Assembly (NCBI GenBank): GCA_958298945.1
Contig: OY282605.1
Span: 2,813,811-2,877,810, forward strand
Reading direction: 5' to 3'
Length of the DNA stretch: 64,000 nt
Source: Atherix ibis
Lineage: Eukaryota > Arthropoda > Insecta > Diptera > Athericidae
Shown here: positions 37,104 through 48,889 of the stretch, piece by piece
Numbering within the stretch: the first letter of the stretch is position 1
How the letters are laid out: each line of letters starts with the position of its first letter
Made by a program: the position numbers and the translations under genes
Notes under the pieces: generated by a model
Databases searched by the model: none
Told to the model about the DNA's origin: nothing
The model's input: the letters and a program-made list of their open reading frames with translations, nothing else

Positions 37104-38210
37104 TCAAAGTAGTTGTCTTAGGCAGTTATACATCGGCCGAGGTTGAAAACTGGAATTGCCTTTAGCTCCTTGGTAGCAGTGCTGAAAGGCTCGAACTGAA
37201 ATCGCCTTTATGGCATCGGCTACACGCCTTTGGATGTTATTGATAGTAACAAAATTATGTTCTTTCAAATGGACTTTAATCTTGGGTAACAAAAATTAGT
37301 CATACGGACTTTGAGCAGATAAATAGAGGTGGGCTAAGGAACAACAGGATTATCTTTTGCTGACAAAAACTTCTGACGTGAAAAATATTTTTTCTGAGCC
37401 ATTCGACGACGGTCGACCTCACAAGAGCCCTCATTTGCTCCACATTTTTTCATCAGTTTTCGATGTTAGACACCTTCCTGAGCGAGGTCATTTTTAATTG
37501 GCTCTCGTCTCTCCGAAAAAAAGCTCTCTGCCATCGGAAAACACCGAAGAAATGTTCATTGTAAGTTTGTGACAACTTTTTGTAAATGAAATTCTCGGAT
37601 TCACCAAGCTTAACACAAAGTTTGATGGAATAAAAATAAATGGAACGACTTGTATAGCACGTGTAATTGAAAGAGCACTGTTGTCAGATCTTTTTCAGTG
37701 ACACTAATCTCATCACTGTCCTGCCACACCTTGTAATGTCAAAATTTTAAATTTTTCTGCTCAGTAACGCTAATCTCATTACTTTGTCTTTAATATTTTA
37801 GATATTTTCTGAACACCAAGGTACACACGTTGACTAAAATTCTTTTTGATGTTAAAGACCTTGCTGAGCGAGGTTTTCGATCTTAAAGATCTTCCTGTGC
37901 GGGGTTCATATTCAATCGGCTCCCGTCTCTCCAAAAAAAGCTCTCTGCCAACGGAAAACATGTGCTTTTAATAAAAAATGTTCCCTATAGGCTTGTGGCA
38001 ACTTTTTGTAAATCAAGTTTACGGATTCACCAAGTTTAACAAAAAGTTTGATTGAATAAAAATTAATATTAAATGATGGAAAAGTCTGAACTGTTGCCAG
38101 ATCTCTTTAAGTGACACGAACCTCATAACTTCTTTGCCACGTTTCGTAATTTCAAAATTTTAGATATTTTCTAGATGTGTTGACTAAGTTTCTGTGTTTA
38201 CAGAAGCTTC
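37104..38210 (-). pseudogene. Decayed mariner transposase with a duplicated N-terminal part
   Basis: On the - strand the C-terminal region (37330-37104) reads LLPKIKVHLKEHNF, NIQRRVADAIKAI and FQHCYQGAK, matching the FPKLKxxLKGHxF...I...FQxCFxxWxxR end of mariner transposases. Upstream (37470-37390) lie words of the post-HTH linker, such as KKCGAN and DRRRMAQK. The helix-turn-helix end (RELFLERREPIEYEPRTGRS type) is present twice, at about 37460-37760 and 37850-38200. No frame is continuous and no terminal inverted repeats were found, so this is an old remnant, distinct from the two mariner families described elsewhere in this window. Confidence 0.7.
37460..38200. repeat. Direct duplication, about 300-bp unit, two copies
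   Basis: Both copies share GGCTC(T/C)CGTCTCTCC, AAAAAAGCTCTCTGCCA, GGCAACTTTTTGTAAAT-like text, GGATTCACCAAG(C/T)TTAACA and TTGCCAGATCT. Copy 1 runs about 37466-37745 and copy 2 about 37862-38165. The duplicated DNA is the N-terminal part of the transposase remnant at this place. Confidence 0.85.
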
Positions 38211-39400
38211 TAACTTTTAGTTTTTGATGAAATTCTTTACAAATACCCTAAAATATTTCCATTCAATTCGAAATCCACCAATTTGTGGAAAAATCGAATT
38301 TAATTTTATTTATTCATCTATTTTTGCTGTGTCTGTTGCTGCTGCGCAAATAACAAAAACAAATTATGCGTAAGGTGAACAAGTAATGAAAAAAAAAACA
38401 CATTTCCATTCTTCGAGGATTATGCGAGTGTTTGGAATTAGGTAATCAAATGAAAATTGTGCCAAAAAAAATTGTTGTTTTCCTTTATAACATCTTTAAT
38501 TGGTAGTCTAATCACACCAACACCAACCACATAAAAACTATATTAACTAATACATTTTTATGTAGCAATTATGAATAATTTTTTTTAAAAAAATGATAAT
38601 ATTCACACGGCAATGATTTTTATAATAAATTTAAAAAATAGAAAAAAAATCTCTTCAAATGCAAATTATCGATTTTGATTAGCATTAATTTGAGATACGA
38701 TCAAATTTTTACAAGAAAATAGCCTGTTTTTATTTGAACGAATTCCATTAGTTACAAAAAAAAAGAAAAAATTAATTTGAATTTTTAACAATAAGTTTTT
38801 TTTATAATCAACATTTTTTACCATTAAAAATACTAGATTTCTTCAAAAAAAAAAAAAAAAAAACAACAACAACAACTAAATAAATAAGAAATAATGCGCA
38901 AAATCATAACTTAATTCAAAAAAAAACTTTGTACTATATTAATTTTTTATTTTTTATTCAATTTTGAAATAAATTTACATTTATAATTATATTTTTATTT
39001 ACGGAAATATAAAAAAAAAATTTGAGAAAATGTTTCCTGAAAACAGAGGCAAATCCGTTAAGAAGTAATGAAGTCATTAAGCGGTTAAACCTTACAAATG
39101 TTTTGACAGAATATGAACTAGTCAATTTTTTGTGCCATAGTCTTTCAAAAAATCGTTACTTTTTAAAATATCAAAAATTATTAAAAATCAGTCAGGATCC
39201 AAGGCTTAGAGCAGAAAATTAACAGCAGAGGCAAAGGTGTATTTTTATAGTACCATTTTTAATAGTACCACTTTCTGACATTTTATGCCATCTATTGAGC
39301 ATTTGTTAAGGCAACAAAATTCAATTATTATATAATTTTTTTTGGTTGAATTATAATCGATGGAATTATGTATGTTCTGAAAATAAAAAAATTTGGCTTT
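38211..39400. other. AT-rich non-coding stretch
   Basis: A poly-A tract followed by (CAA)n lies at 38846-38876. The 66-codon frame at 39022-39222 (protein-like text such as SNEVIKRLNLTNVLTEYELV) has no recognised domain and no splice support. Confidence 0.4.
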
Positions 39401-40260
39401 CAATAATCAATATTAATGCATCAATGGTTGCTGGTTTATTCACGTAGATCCAATGTCTTAAAAAAAACCACCCCACAAGAAGAAGTCCAAAAGTGTTAAA
39501 TCACAGTTTCTTGCAGGCCATTGCATATCTGCATTTATTGAAATTATCGAGACTTGCCAATATTATCCCACAATAAACCGATTGTGGCATGGGCTGTGTG
39601 GCATGGAGCGCCCTTTTGTTGAAAACCACTTATTCGTTGGAGGCCATTGCACATCTGCATTTATTGAAATTATCGAGACTCGTTGGAGGCCATTGCACAT
39701 TTGCATTTATTGAAATTATCGAGACTCGCTAACTTTTCCCGAAATAAACCGATTGTGGCAGGGGCTGTGTGGCACGGAGCGCCTTTTTCTTGAAAGCCAC
39801 ATATTCGTTGGAGGGTATTGCACATCTGCATTTATTGAAATTATCGAGACTCGCCAATCTTGTCGTGCAATAAACCGATTGTGACAGGAGCTATGTGGCA
39901 CGGACCGCCCTTTTGTTGAAAGCCACATATTCTTTAAGTCCAATTCAGGCCACAAAAAGTTCATTATTATCGATCTGCACCGCTCACCATTAGCAGTAAC
40001 GGCTACTCCTTTTTCATTTTGAAAAAAAATAAGGACCGTTGATGCCACCATTAAACAGTCACTTTTTTTGGCATGTAAAGGTTCCTCGTGAATATTTTGG
40101 GGATTGGCTTCAGCCCAGTAACGACAATTTTTTTTGTTCACCGATCCAGAGAGATGAAAATGAGTCTCATTTGAGATGATGACTTTCTTGATGAACGATT
40201 ATTTTCAACAACAAAAAATTGGCTAATTTCCAAGCGTTGTTGAGGCATGTTACTTTCCAT
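39400..40260 (-). pseudogene. Tc1/mariner-superfamily transposase remnant with internal tandem repeat
   Basis: On the - strand the order is NKKNCRYWAEANPQNIHEEP (normally NKQNCRxWGxENPQxIHE), then NEKGVAVTANGERCRSIIMN and FLWPELDLKNMWLS. This is followed by repeated copies of a GRSVPHSSCHNRFI-type segment (the frame-altered QQDGAxCHTA second-aspartate region), and finally WPARNCDLTLLDFFLWG (39460-39520, third catalytic region) with VNKPATIDAL downstream. This is the family whose transposase contains GYxNxxNCRxW. The helix-turn-helix part and the ends are not recognised. Stops and frameshifts show it is dead. Confidence 0.85.
39511..39933. repeat. 126-bp tandem repeat inside the transposase remnant
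   Basis: Units are 39511-39636 (126 bp), 39637-39682 (46 bp, partial), 39683-39807 (125 bp) and 39808-39933 (126 bp). All begin (T)TGGAGGCCATTGCACATCT, GCATTTATTGAAATTATCGA and, when complete, continue with AATAAACCGATTGTGGCA and GGGCTGTGTGGCA. The full unit is 42 codons, spanning the segment between the second and third catalytic motifs. Confidence 0.9.
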
Positions 40261-43140
40261 GAATAAAATAGGCTAACCCTACTGAATACAACTGACAGTG
40301 ACAAAAATGGCCAAATTATCCCCTATTGAAATTTCCCTCATCAATAAGTCTGTTTCGAAATGTGATGTAAGAGGTTTCTGTATAAATCAATATTAAAATT
40401 ATATATTTATTATTGTACAAAAAATATCTTCTAAAGAAAAAAGGCCTAGAAGTATTTGATAAATTCTTAAAAAAAGGGACCAAATCTGAAAACGGTCTAA
40501 AGTCGAATTAGAAGAAAATCTTATGTCAGACAGAATTTGGTGGAAATTGAAAAATGTGTCAGGATCAGAACCAACTGTAAACGAATTTTTTTTTTAGTAC
40601 GGAATGTCACTTTTCCAACGAGCACAAATCTGAACCTGTTTGATCAATACTTTACGAGTAAATCACTACAGCCATCTAGCGTAAAATTAATGGATTATTT
40701 ACACCAAAGAGGATTTAAAAGAACTCTGACAGTGCTGCCAATGTAAGAAATTCGTATTAGGAAATATTTCCCTATAAGCTGAAAAGTTTATATAAAAAAA
40801 ATATTAGGCATTATTCGTAAGGACCTTAGAGATATTCCATAAAGTCAGAAACTGTACAAAGTATGAAAACCTTTCATCTTATAAAAATTATTGTTATATA
40901 CAATAAAATTGATAGGAGAAAAGCAAATCTTCAAAAAAAATTCATTCACAAAAATTTACTCAAAAATATGAAATTTTGTAAAAACAAAAAAAAATGGTTA
41001 TCAAAAATTCACTGAACCATCAAATTGAGAGAGCTTCTTCGAACAAATTAATTGTCATAAAATTTTACTAAAAGCTCAAAATTATCATCAAAAGTAATAA
41101 GAAAAAATGGGAATTTTGTAAAAACAAATTGTGTGCATTCGAGATCAATCCGTGTCACATAACAGGTTGCAGTTGGCGTTTTGCGGCGCAATGGCGACAC
41201 ACTTCATTTTTTTGTTGGCTTCTGTAGATTCCTTATTTACCTTTTTGGCTTAACAAATGACTCTGACTGATTGTCTTCGGTGAACATCTAGCAATAAATT
41301 GTGTCAACAATTGTGCAAATAATTTACGTTCTGTTTTGTTTTGTTATGTTTTTTTTTTATGTACTGATTACAGAATAAAATAACAACAATTCAAAAATCA
41401 GTATTATTGGACGTGTGCTTTCACGTGATAAGATTTTGATAAGAGAAATTGCATCGTTCACCACCTTTCATCGAAATAATGCATTTTAAAATAAACAAAA
41501 AATGAACAAAGGTGGACATTATATTATAGCTTAGGTGTTTGTAAATGATTAAAAATTTAATATTTTCTAATCAATTAAGAAATTAAAAAAATTAACACGA
41601 TTTTATTGTCAAGAATTAATTACGAATTGACAGTGAATAATGCTCTAAATAGACTATCGAAGGAGGTGGCGTTTGAGTTGGCTTTTTTTGTTGTTGTGTT
41701 GTTTTGTGGGATAAAAATTTTGGACCTCCGCCAAGTAGAATTTATCCGATTGTGTGATGATGATTGACATGAAATAGAAACTACCCCCCTCCCCACTCCC
41801 CCCTTCCACTAATCAAACTAAATTTTTTCTTGTTTTTTTTTTAGATGCACTATTTACTAATTTACACCAAAGTTGTCTTAGACCTAGAAGATTTAAGATA
41901 TTTTTCTATTTAACAGGAAGTGTTTTAAAATACGAATTTTTTTTCTGTACCACCTATTTTTGGCATCTCTCCTCCCCTCTCCCCCTTCCCCCCTTAATAC
42001 TTATTTTTACTTTTAAAAAAATAACAAAATAGATTTCTTTACCAAAAAAAAACTCCTAAAAAATTGCGTACAACTTAAGTTCTACCAACAACAAAAAAAA
42101 AATACAGTAAATTCGTTAAGATACTTTGTCGATTTAGTCTCCAATTTGTTACATTTCGACACATCTGATTTCAAAAATTGACACATTTTAACTAGTTAGC
42201 TAGCTAATTTTTTTTTTATCAAAACAAAATTATGTTTTTTAAATTTAAAAGTGAAAAAAAGTTTTAAAAAAATTGTGAAAAAATATGAATTAAAAAAATT
42301 GTGAAAAAAAAAATTTGGAAGAATTTCTCTTTAAAAAAAAATGACTTTCTTTTTATAAAAAATTCAGACTTACTTGGAGGCTTAAAATTACGACTAAACC
42401 CTTAAGCCCTACAGTAAGTCTGTTTTTTTCTGTTATAACCCTTAAACCCGACAAAAGTCTGTTTTTTTTTCTGTTATAGCAAAGGAAATTAGTCATTTTT
42501 ATATGATAAATTAAATATTTTTGAAATAATTATAATTTATTCCTTTTTTTTAGAAAACGGAAACTAATAATAGCAAGAAAATAATTATTATTAACTGTTT
42601 TTGGCCAGAACATTATTTTTATGTTCAACTTTTGGTCAAGAGCAGACTTTTTTTTTTTGGTTTTTTTTTCTAATTACTCAATAAATTAAAATTAAAAACG
42701 ACGAAAAAAACTACGACAAGAGACAGAATAAAATTTTTAGAAAAAAAAAATAACTTTTCTATCGAACTGTATCGATAAAATTATTAGCAAAAAATAAAAA
42801 TAAAAACGACAAAAATGGTGCTAAAATTTAGCACCGCCAACAAATTATTGAAATGTTAATAAATGTAAATTAAAACAAAGAAAAAATAATAATTATAATA
42901 ACAACAAAAGAATAAAATAAAAAAATAATAGTTAAAAGGAAAAGGAGAGAAGTAGCTAAAAGGAATAGAGAAGAGAAACAGTTCAATTCTCTTTCTTATG
43001 TTTCGTTTTTAATTTTTACTTTATTCACTCTTCTTTTTTTTCAAAAAAAAAAAAAAATATTGTGTGCCATTTATAAAAAAAAAACGTGAAAAAATTAAAT
43101 AACAAAAAAAAAACGAAAAAATAATAAAGAAGAAAAGAGA
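40261..43140. other. AT-rich non-coding stretch upstream of exon 1
   Basis: A less AT-rich patch at 41120-41290 (GCGGCGCAATGGCGACAC) may be regulatory. CCCT-rich runs occur at 41786-41815 and 41963-41994. From 42600 to 43140 purine-rich AGAGAA tracts are common. No exon was supported. Confidence 0.45.
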
Positions 43141-43149
43141 AATAAGAGA

Positions 43150-43155
43150 TCAGTC
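43150..43155 (+). promoter_or_regulatory. Possible initiator of the spectraplakin exon-1 transcript
   Basis: TCAGTC with A+1 at 43152 fits the Inr and lies 376 bp upstream of the ATG. The DPE window (43179-43184, ACTTAC) matches 4 of 6. If used, the 5' leader would be AT-rich with several A-runs. Other start sites in 42.9-43.5 kb are equally possible. Confidence 0.25.
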
Positions 43156-43527
43156 TTAAGAGGCGTCTTTTTCATCACACTTACGTTGAATAGTTTTTAA
43201 CTTGTAATTGTCAATTTGTGTCTTATTTCCGTATTTTAAAAAGAAAAAACAGAGAAAAAAGAAAAAAATATATTTTGTGTAAAAAATTCTCTTTCCAAGA
43301 AGAAATAATTAAATTTGAATTACGAACATTTCGACGAGGTGTACACTAATTTTGACCGCCACAGTATTTATTTATCAAATAACAAAAGTAAGCGTTGCTC
43401 TTCCTTTTATGGAGCCATAAAAATAATTGATAAAAGAGAAACGATAAAGTGAATTTATAATAATATAAAAAAAGTGTTAGTGTGTGTTAGTAAGAGTGTA
43501 GAATAAAAAATAGAAGAGAACGGAAAA

Positions 43528-43840
43528 ATGTCAACACAGTCGTACTATAAAGATCGCTTGGGTTTCGATCCCCGGGAGGTCCTGTATGAGTCAGGTGGTC
43601 CGAGCGCGAACGGCGGCGGCAATCATGTTCCGGTGAAAGGTGGCAGTCGCCATCAATCGCCGATGCACCAGCCGAATTCGCATCAGAGAATCTCAGTTTC
43701 GCCGGGTAACCATTACGATCAGTACGATAGCCCAGCGAAACGGCCAAAACCAGAGCCGGTCGGATACGAGGATGCGTTGACACAATTTAAAGGTACCATG
43801 TCTGTTTGGGAGTACTTTGTCGAGAACTGGGACTATATAG
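43528..43840 (+). CDS. Spectraplakin (short stop/MACF1 family), coding exon 1
   Basis: This exon encodes 104 residues beginning MSTQSYYKDRLGFDPRE and ending WEYFVENWDYI. Spectraplakins are giant cytoskeletal linkers that join actin to microtubules, with an N-terminal pair of calponin-homology domains, a plakin domain, spectrin repeats, and a C-terminal EF-hand/GAS2 microtubule-binding end. This exon precedes the first calponin-homology domain and is mostly disordered (G, S, H, P-rich middle; KRPKPEP basic patch at 71-77). The start is the first in-frame ATG, with AAAA before it. The exon ends at ATATAG|GTAGGT, a good donor, after the first base of a codon. Joining that G to the AT of the exon at 57655 makes an Asp and continues into the CH1 domain. 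The YYKDRLGFDP start matches my memory of the Drosophila protein. GC is far above the flanks. The mature transcript continues beyond the window. Confidence 0.9.
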
Positions 43841-44815
43841 GTAGGTGTGATGGGTCGATGTTTTCGAATTGGCGATGTCTCCCTCACCGGCCAATTTATG
43901 ACCGGCGCTACTGACACAATTTTTATCGATGCTGCGTTGTTGCAAAATTTTTGTTGCTCCGCTACTAATAAGATTCTGATTTTGGGGGGAGACCGCAAGT
44001 AACGAGCTTTTTGGATATTTTTTTCCCACCCTTTTCGCTAAAACAATTGATGTAAGCTTTTTGTGACTTGTTCTTGTCCCATTTTTTTTTTTTTGAGTAT
44101 TAAAATAATTTTTTAACTAAGCAGTGACAGTCCCTAAAATTTATTTTTGTTTTCTTTTATTTAATATATTTTTTTTTATATAAAGTTTTTATATTGATTT
44201 GTAATTTTTATTAGAAATATAATATTTAATTTATTTAAAAATTAAATAGGAAAAAAATAGTAAACGTCCTTTATTTTATAACTAAACAAAAATTAATAAG
44301 AATAAAATTTGACAAGGTTATAAATTTATAACCAAACAAAAATTAATAAGAATACAATTTTTTTGCTCCTTTTTTAAAAAAAATAGTTTTTTTTTTATTT
44401 TTTTTATTAGTTTTATTTAAAAGAAAAATATGCTTTGTAAGGAATTTCACAAGAAAAAAAAAGACGATTCCAAAATAATGAAACTAACCAATTTCAAAAT
44501 AACTAAATTTGGCTTATTTTTCTTTTTTAAATCCCTATTTTTGTTATGCCTACAATTTATCGATTGTAATAAAAAAAAATCTATTTTACTTAAGGTACAA
44601 AAGGTGAGAAATTTTCAAAATAAAATGTAGGGTTTATTTTTTAAATGTAATTTTTTTTCATGTCCAATTGCGCATTGGTCCCACATAATTCGTAGATTTT
44701 GATGATTTTTTTTAGATTTTCTTTTTTTTTTTCTTCGAAATAACAAGACCTGAATCTTTCGTAAATTTTCAATATCAAAATGGTATTGTAAATAAATGGA
44801 AAATTGACTGACTTA
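43841..44815. other. Start of the 13.8-kb spectraplakin intron
   Basis: It begins with donor GTAGGTGTG. Open frames crossing the donor on either strand (43693-44029) are shadows of the exon. The remainder is AT-rich, with a direct duplication of AACCAAACAAAAATTAATAA (about 44281 and 44330). Confidence 0.8.
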
Positions 44816-45445
44816 CTCTATTGAATGGAAGAAAATATTTTTCTTTTACAAAATACTCAAAGCCCTCGCAAGACATCGTCACAAATGATCTGCCCCTTAA
44901 TCCCACAGCATACACGGGTAATTTATTGAATCGAAAGTTTCTTGGACAAAATAAAAAAGAAAATCGGACAAAAACAATCGGGCTCAGATTCCGACAAGGT
45001 CTCCACAATCCCCTGACTGACTGACTGACTTACTTCTTGATCTTATAAAGATGAGGGCTTGCGAGAAAAGAGTAATTGTGGAGGTTACCTTTACCTTTCG
45101 AATGACGACAACTTTCACATTACAAAACTGAGTCAAAGTGGTCTGGACTTATGCGCTGTGCGTTTTTCCGATCACTACTACCTGTCGATGACGTTTACCA
45201 TAAAGTGTTACTGTCGCCATTAACAACGAGTGCAGTTAGAATCGTTTATTCGAGCACTAAATTGCAGGCCTGTGTGTACTGCTGTTACCTGGAATCTGAA
45301 ACGTTTCCGATTGTTATTCATTGTGTCGTTATTGTGGAAGACGAAATAGCAAAACTCATTGTTAGGCTCATAACTAGACGGGACAAGCTGTCCACTTGAC
45401 GACAGTTGATTGCTGACAAGAATCGATGCCATATTTGACATTGTT
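44815..45445. other. GC-elevated pocket with open frames on both strands
   Basis: A + frame runs 44821-45024 (67 codons) and another 45151-45399. A - frame runs 45441-45220. The - frame begins in a good insect start context (CAAACAATG), reads MSNMASILVSNQLSSSGQLV, then SYEPNNEFCYFVFHNN, and reaches CCAG|GTAACAG, a good donor, near 45290. That would make a first coding exon of a - strand gene nested in the intron. No frame is recognised. A (CTGA)n run lies at about 45014-45030. Confidence 0.25.
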
Positions 45446-46485
45446 TGACTTTTAATTGATTTTTTTTTTCTTCACCCCAAAATGGTTATGAGTGAATAGA
45501 TAACCGGAAGGAAGGCATTTTACTGATGCCAGGTTGCTTATTTTCAATATGGATTGTTGTTAGTCAGCAGATAGCTGATTGAGTAGTGGACTTAGTAGAT
45601 TATCAGATGAAGAATTTCCGGAGGAAAAAATATTAAATACAAAAATCGTCTGTCCTCGATTTGGTTAGGTTCTGCTTACCTAACTCCTGCCCCTTTTCTT
45701 TCGAAATGAGCAAACAAATATGATAAATAGCGGATCTTTTACGGATTAATTGGGTTAAATTATGGCTTTTATTATTACACCTTCATTTACCGATTTACTG
45801 ACAAAGGTGTGTCCAGATGGATGTAAATTGTAGTACTTTTTTCTGAACCTTTTTTCTTAATTTTTTTTTTCTTCATTTGGAATAATTTTGGAATGGTTTC
45901 TTTGTCATGACACTTGAAGGTAAAATTTTACAAAAGATATGATTTATATTTTATTTTTTATTTTTATTTGGTCAATTATTTGTTTCGATGAAAATCCCAC
46001 GTTGTTTCTGCTCAGTGTCTACGCGGAACAAACAAACCTCAACGCTGCTAGAATTTCTGTTTTGCTTTTCAAAGTACAATTTCCGGTATATTTTCCAACA
46101 AAAAAAAACAACCAAAATGTGATATACGTATTATAGAAGAAAAATATTCCGATTGGCACCACATATATTTGCTTATTAGGCAGGTGAGATTTAAAGTCAC
46201 AAAACGTTTAGCAAATTTTTTTTTTCTTAATTGAACATTTTTTTTTGTTAGAACAAAAAAAGTGTGGTTTTCACTTAACTCACCTGCCGACATTTCTCAA
46301 AATAAAATAAAAATGATTTTTATTTTATTTTGTTGTTAATGGTTTCATTTTACTTCCAAAATTAAAGTCAAAATTTTACTCAAATTTTATTAACTTTTCG
46401 TTTTTAAAAAAAAAACAACAAAAAAAATCGTTAAAATTCGGATATATTTTTTTTGACGCTGACTGTTATAGTTTTTCTTAAACAG
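45446..46485. other. Intronic AT-rich stretch
   Basis: No supported feature. Confidence 0.5.
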
Positions 46486-46489
46486 GGTG

Positions 46490-47400
46490 GGCCGACTGAT
46501 TGATTTAAAATGCACATAACTTTTGTTTTTTTTTGGAATGTTTTTATTTAATTTGTGAAATTTATTAAATTTTTCTTAATCTAATCGTGAAAAATGATAT
46601 CCCTTAAATGACTTCCATTTTGTTGTTGGCAGTTAATGACTTTTTTTAGAGTTTGTCTTTTTTTAAAAAACGTTTCTGGCTCTAAATTTACAATTTTTGT
46701 TTGAATATTCTGCTTTAGTTCGTGAATGTCTTGTGGTTTGTTCACCTGAAGTCGTTGCTTCAAGAACTCACAAAAAAAATTGGGGGCTTTAAATCTGGGA
46801 AATGAGGTGGCCAAGCGAATTTTGCATTTTTTGGCATTATTTGATCATCGAAAAGTTGTCGAATAATCGCCATTGTCACTCTAACGGTATAAATGGTAAC
46901 TCCATCTTACTGGAACCATATGCCGGGGTTATTCAGAACTGCCAGACGTAAAAAAATTTCTATACATACTCCGGTATTCTGCCCCCACTTTATGATTCGA
47001 AAAAATATGGACCGATAATTCTATCGCCCATAATCCCACACCAAACACTGCATCTAAAAGGGTGTTACTGACGCTGACCCCAAATTCATCAGTTCCCTTT
47101 ATTGTCATACCCATTTAAATAAAAATGTGCTTCACAAAAGTTGGCATCATTTGTCACATACTGAATGAATCTTTTGGTACATTGTAGCTGTTGTGCTGCA
47201 TCCTACGACAATAATTCTTGAGTCGATCGAATTTTGTATGGAAACATCTTCAGATCAAGTTTCAAAATGCGTCGTAGCGATGCAAATACTGCAACACGCT
47301 CGTCAAAACGATTTATTAAGATGTCAATAACAATAGATCGTCCGGAAAAAATCCAAATTTCAACAATTTTGAAATGTTTTTGCACTGAGCATGAAGACAT
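46490..47400 (-). pseudogene. Tc1/mariner-superfamily transposase remnant
   Basis: In coding order on the - strand (47400 to 46580) the pieces are: ERVAVFASLRRILKLDLKMF, PYKIRSTQEL (DNA-binding linker, normally LxxxPYKIQxxQEL), ANFCEAHFYLNGYDNKG (normally DEAHFHLNGYVNKQN, first aspartate region), WAIELSVHIFSN, WFQQDGAT-like traces near 46900, APNFFCEFLKQRLQVNKPQD (third region, catalytic residue replaced), and INCQQQNGSHLRDIIFHD, the C-terminal end at 46581. Many stops and frameshifts. A GGGTGGGCCGACTGATTGAT word just beyond the C-terminus (46484-46503) may be its terminal repeat. It is a relative of the remnant at 39400-40260. Confidence 0.75.
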
Positions 47401-48640
47401 TAAAAAATTTTATACAATTCTTTATAATTTGTTAAAAAAAGAAAATTCCAAAATACATTTTAAATCAATCAGTCCAAGTTTGATTCACTATGTATTTTTA
47501 AAAAATCTCCGCCGAATGTGGAACAAAATCGATCCATATTTAATATTGCACAACGGTAGGTGCTAGAAAATGACTGGAAAGATATTTGTCGCTGTTTTTT
47601 CTTGCAAATTGGCTCTAGTTTCTAATTTTGCCGTTATCGTCGTAGTGCTGCCACACACACACACATTTCAGTGTTTGTCTATGTGGCAGCACTGTTGAAA
47701 TTAAAAATCAAAGGCGAGATTATTGTATACGTGTATATGAGGGTTAAGTGAACTTAAAATATAAATAATTAACTGATCAGATGACGTTTCTCTACTCGTC
47801 GGAAATGTGATCGGGGGCTAATCTTGGGATTCGAAATTGAAATCGGTGACCTTGACTATTACAATAAGTAATGTTGTTGAACTACTTTCCTCTTGAGATT
47901 AGATTAATCCGATAAATATTGAATCTGAAATCGATGCAAAGAAAATTTATTTTTCATTTTGAAAATTGTTTCTTATCCGCTATGTTGTGTACGCATACCA
48001 ATTCTCCTTTAACATGCCGAATACAGTGCAGCAGCTACTTGCCGCCATCTTTATATGTGCGTATGTTGATCGTTTGAATACTGAATGAAATTTATTTTTG
48101 AAATTCCCGAACAATTTTAAAACGTTCTTGCACTAAGTATGAAAATATTAGAAAATTCTGTATAATCTGCAAAAAAGAAAAAAGAAAAAAACTGAAAAAC
48201 AAAAAATTAATATGCTTTTTAAATCAGTTAGTCCAAGTTGTCCTACCCTATAGATGCTCTCGCTGAACAAATGTACATAAGTAAAGGCTCCAACACAATT
48301 CTCCGACGAGTACAAATTTTTTTCAAATATTACGAATCTTATGGGAAAAAAGAGCGACCGGTTGGTTACGAGTAAAGAAAAAAAATTGTACTAATTTTTC
48401 GTCCTCGTCACAGTACCGCCATACATTTAAGTGTATGGTTATGTGGCAGCACTGTTTGCTTATTGTAAAAATTGAAAAATTTATAATTTAGAAATAATAA
48501 ATTATAATTTTGTTTTTATAAATAAAAGTGCAATGTTTTTTGTAGTGGAAAAAACTTGTTAAATCAATAAAATAATACGAACACTAATTCAGTCGATCAG
48601 CTGATCAGATGACATTTTCTGTAATCGTTCCTGGTTCTTC
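47350..48640. repeat. Segmental tandem duplication, about 450-550 bp, period about 740-800
   Basis: Copy A (about 47350-47800) and copy B (about 48090-48640) share in order: GAAATGTTTTTGCACTGAGC / AAACGTTCTTGCACTAAGTA; TTTTAAATCA(A/G)T(C/T)AGTCCAAGTT; TATGTGGCAGCACTGTT; and CTGATCAGATGAC(G/A)TTT. Copy A contains a 12-bp inverted repeat AGTGCTGCCACA / TGTGGCAGCACT at 47644-47693 around a CA microsatellite. In copy B the left arm is decayed. The 110-codon + frame at 47234-47566 crosses from the transposase remnant into copy A and is not taken as a gene. Confidence 0.75.
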
Positions 48641-48889
48641 TTGGAATTGTGTTATAAGCTTAAAAAGGAAAGCCAACCAAGACAAAGTCGATCTTTCTCT
48701 CTCTTATTTTCCTAAGAATTCAGAAAGTATTATTGAATAATTAAATGTACGGTTGAGGGGTAGGGGTGTTTACCTTTATTAAATTTTAAAATATTTTTGT
48801 TTTCTTTAAAAAAAAGGAGAAAAATTTCAAAAAAAAAACGTCATCTTCCATAATTTATAGAACATAGATTGATTTTTTAAAGGGGATAA

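Noticed and set aside
43841..43914. Extension of the exon-1 frame past 43840 to a stop at 43914
   Set aside because: A strong donor at 43841 gives a phase-perfect join to exon 2. The read-through text has no match to the family.
47234..47566. 110-codon + strand open frame
   Set aside because: Its first part is antisense to a Tc1-type transposase remnant and its second part lies in a duplicated AT-rich segment.
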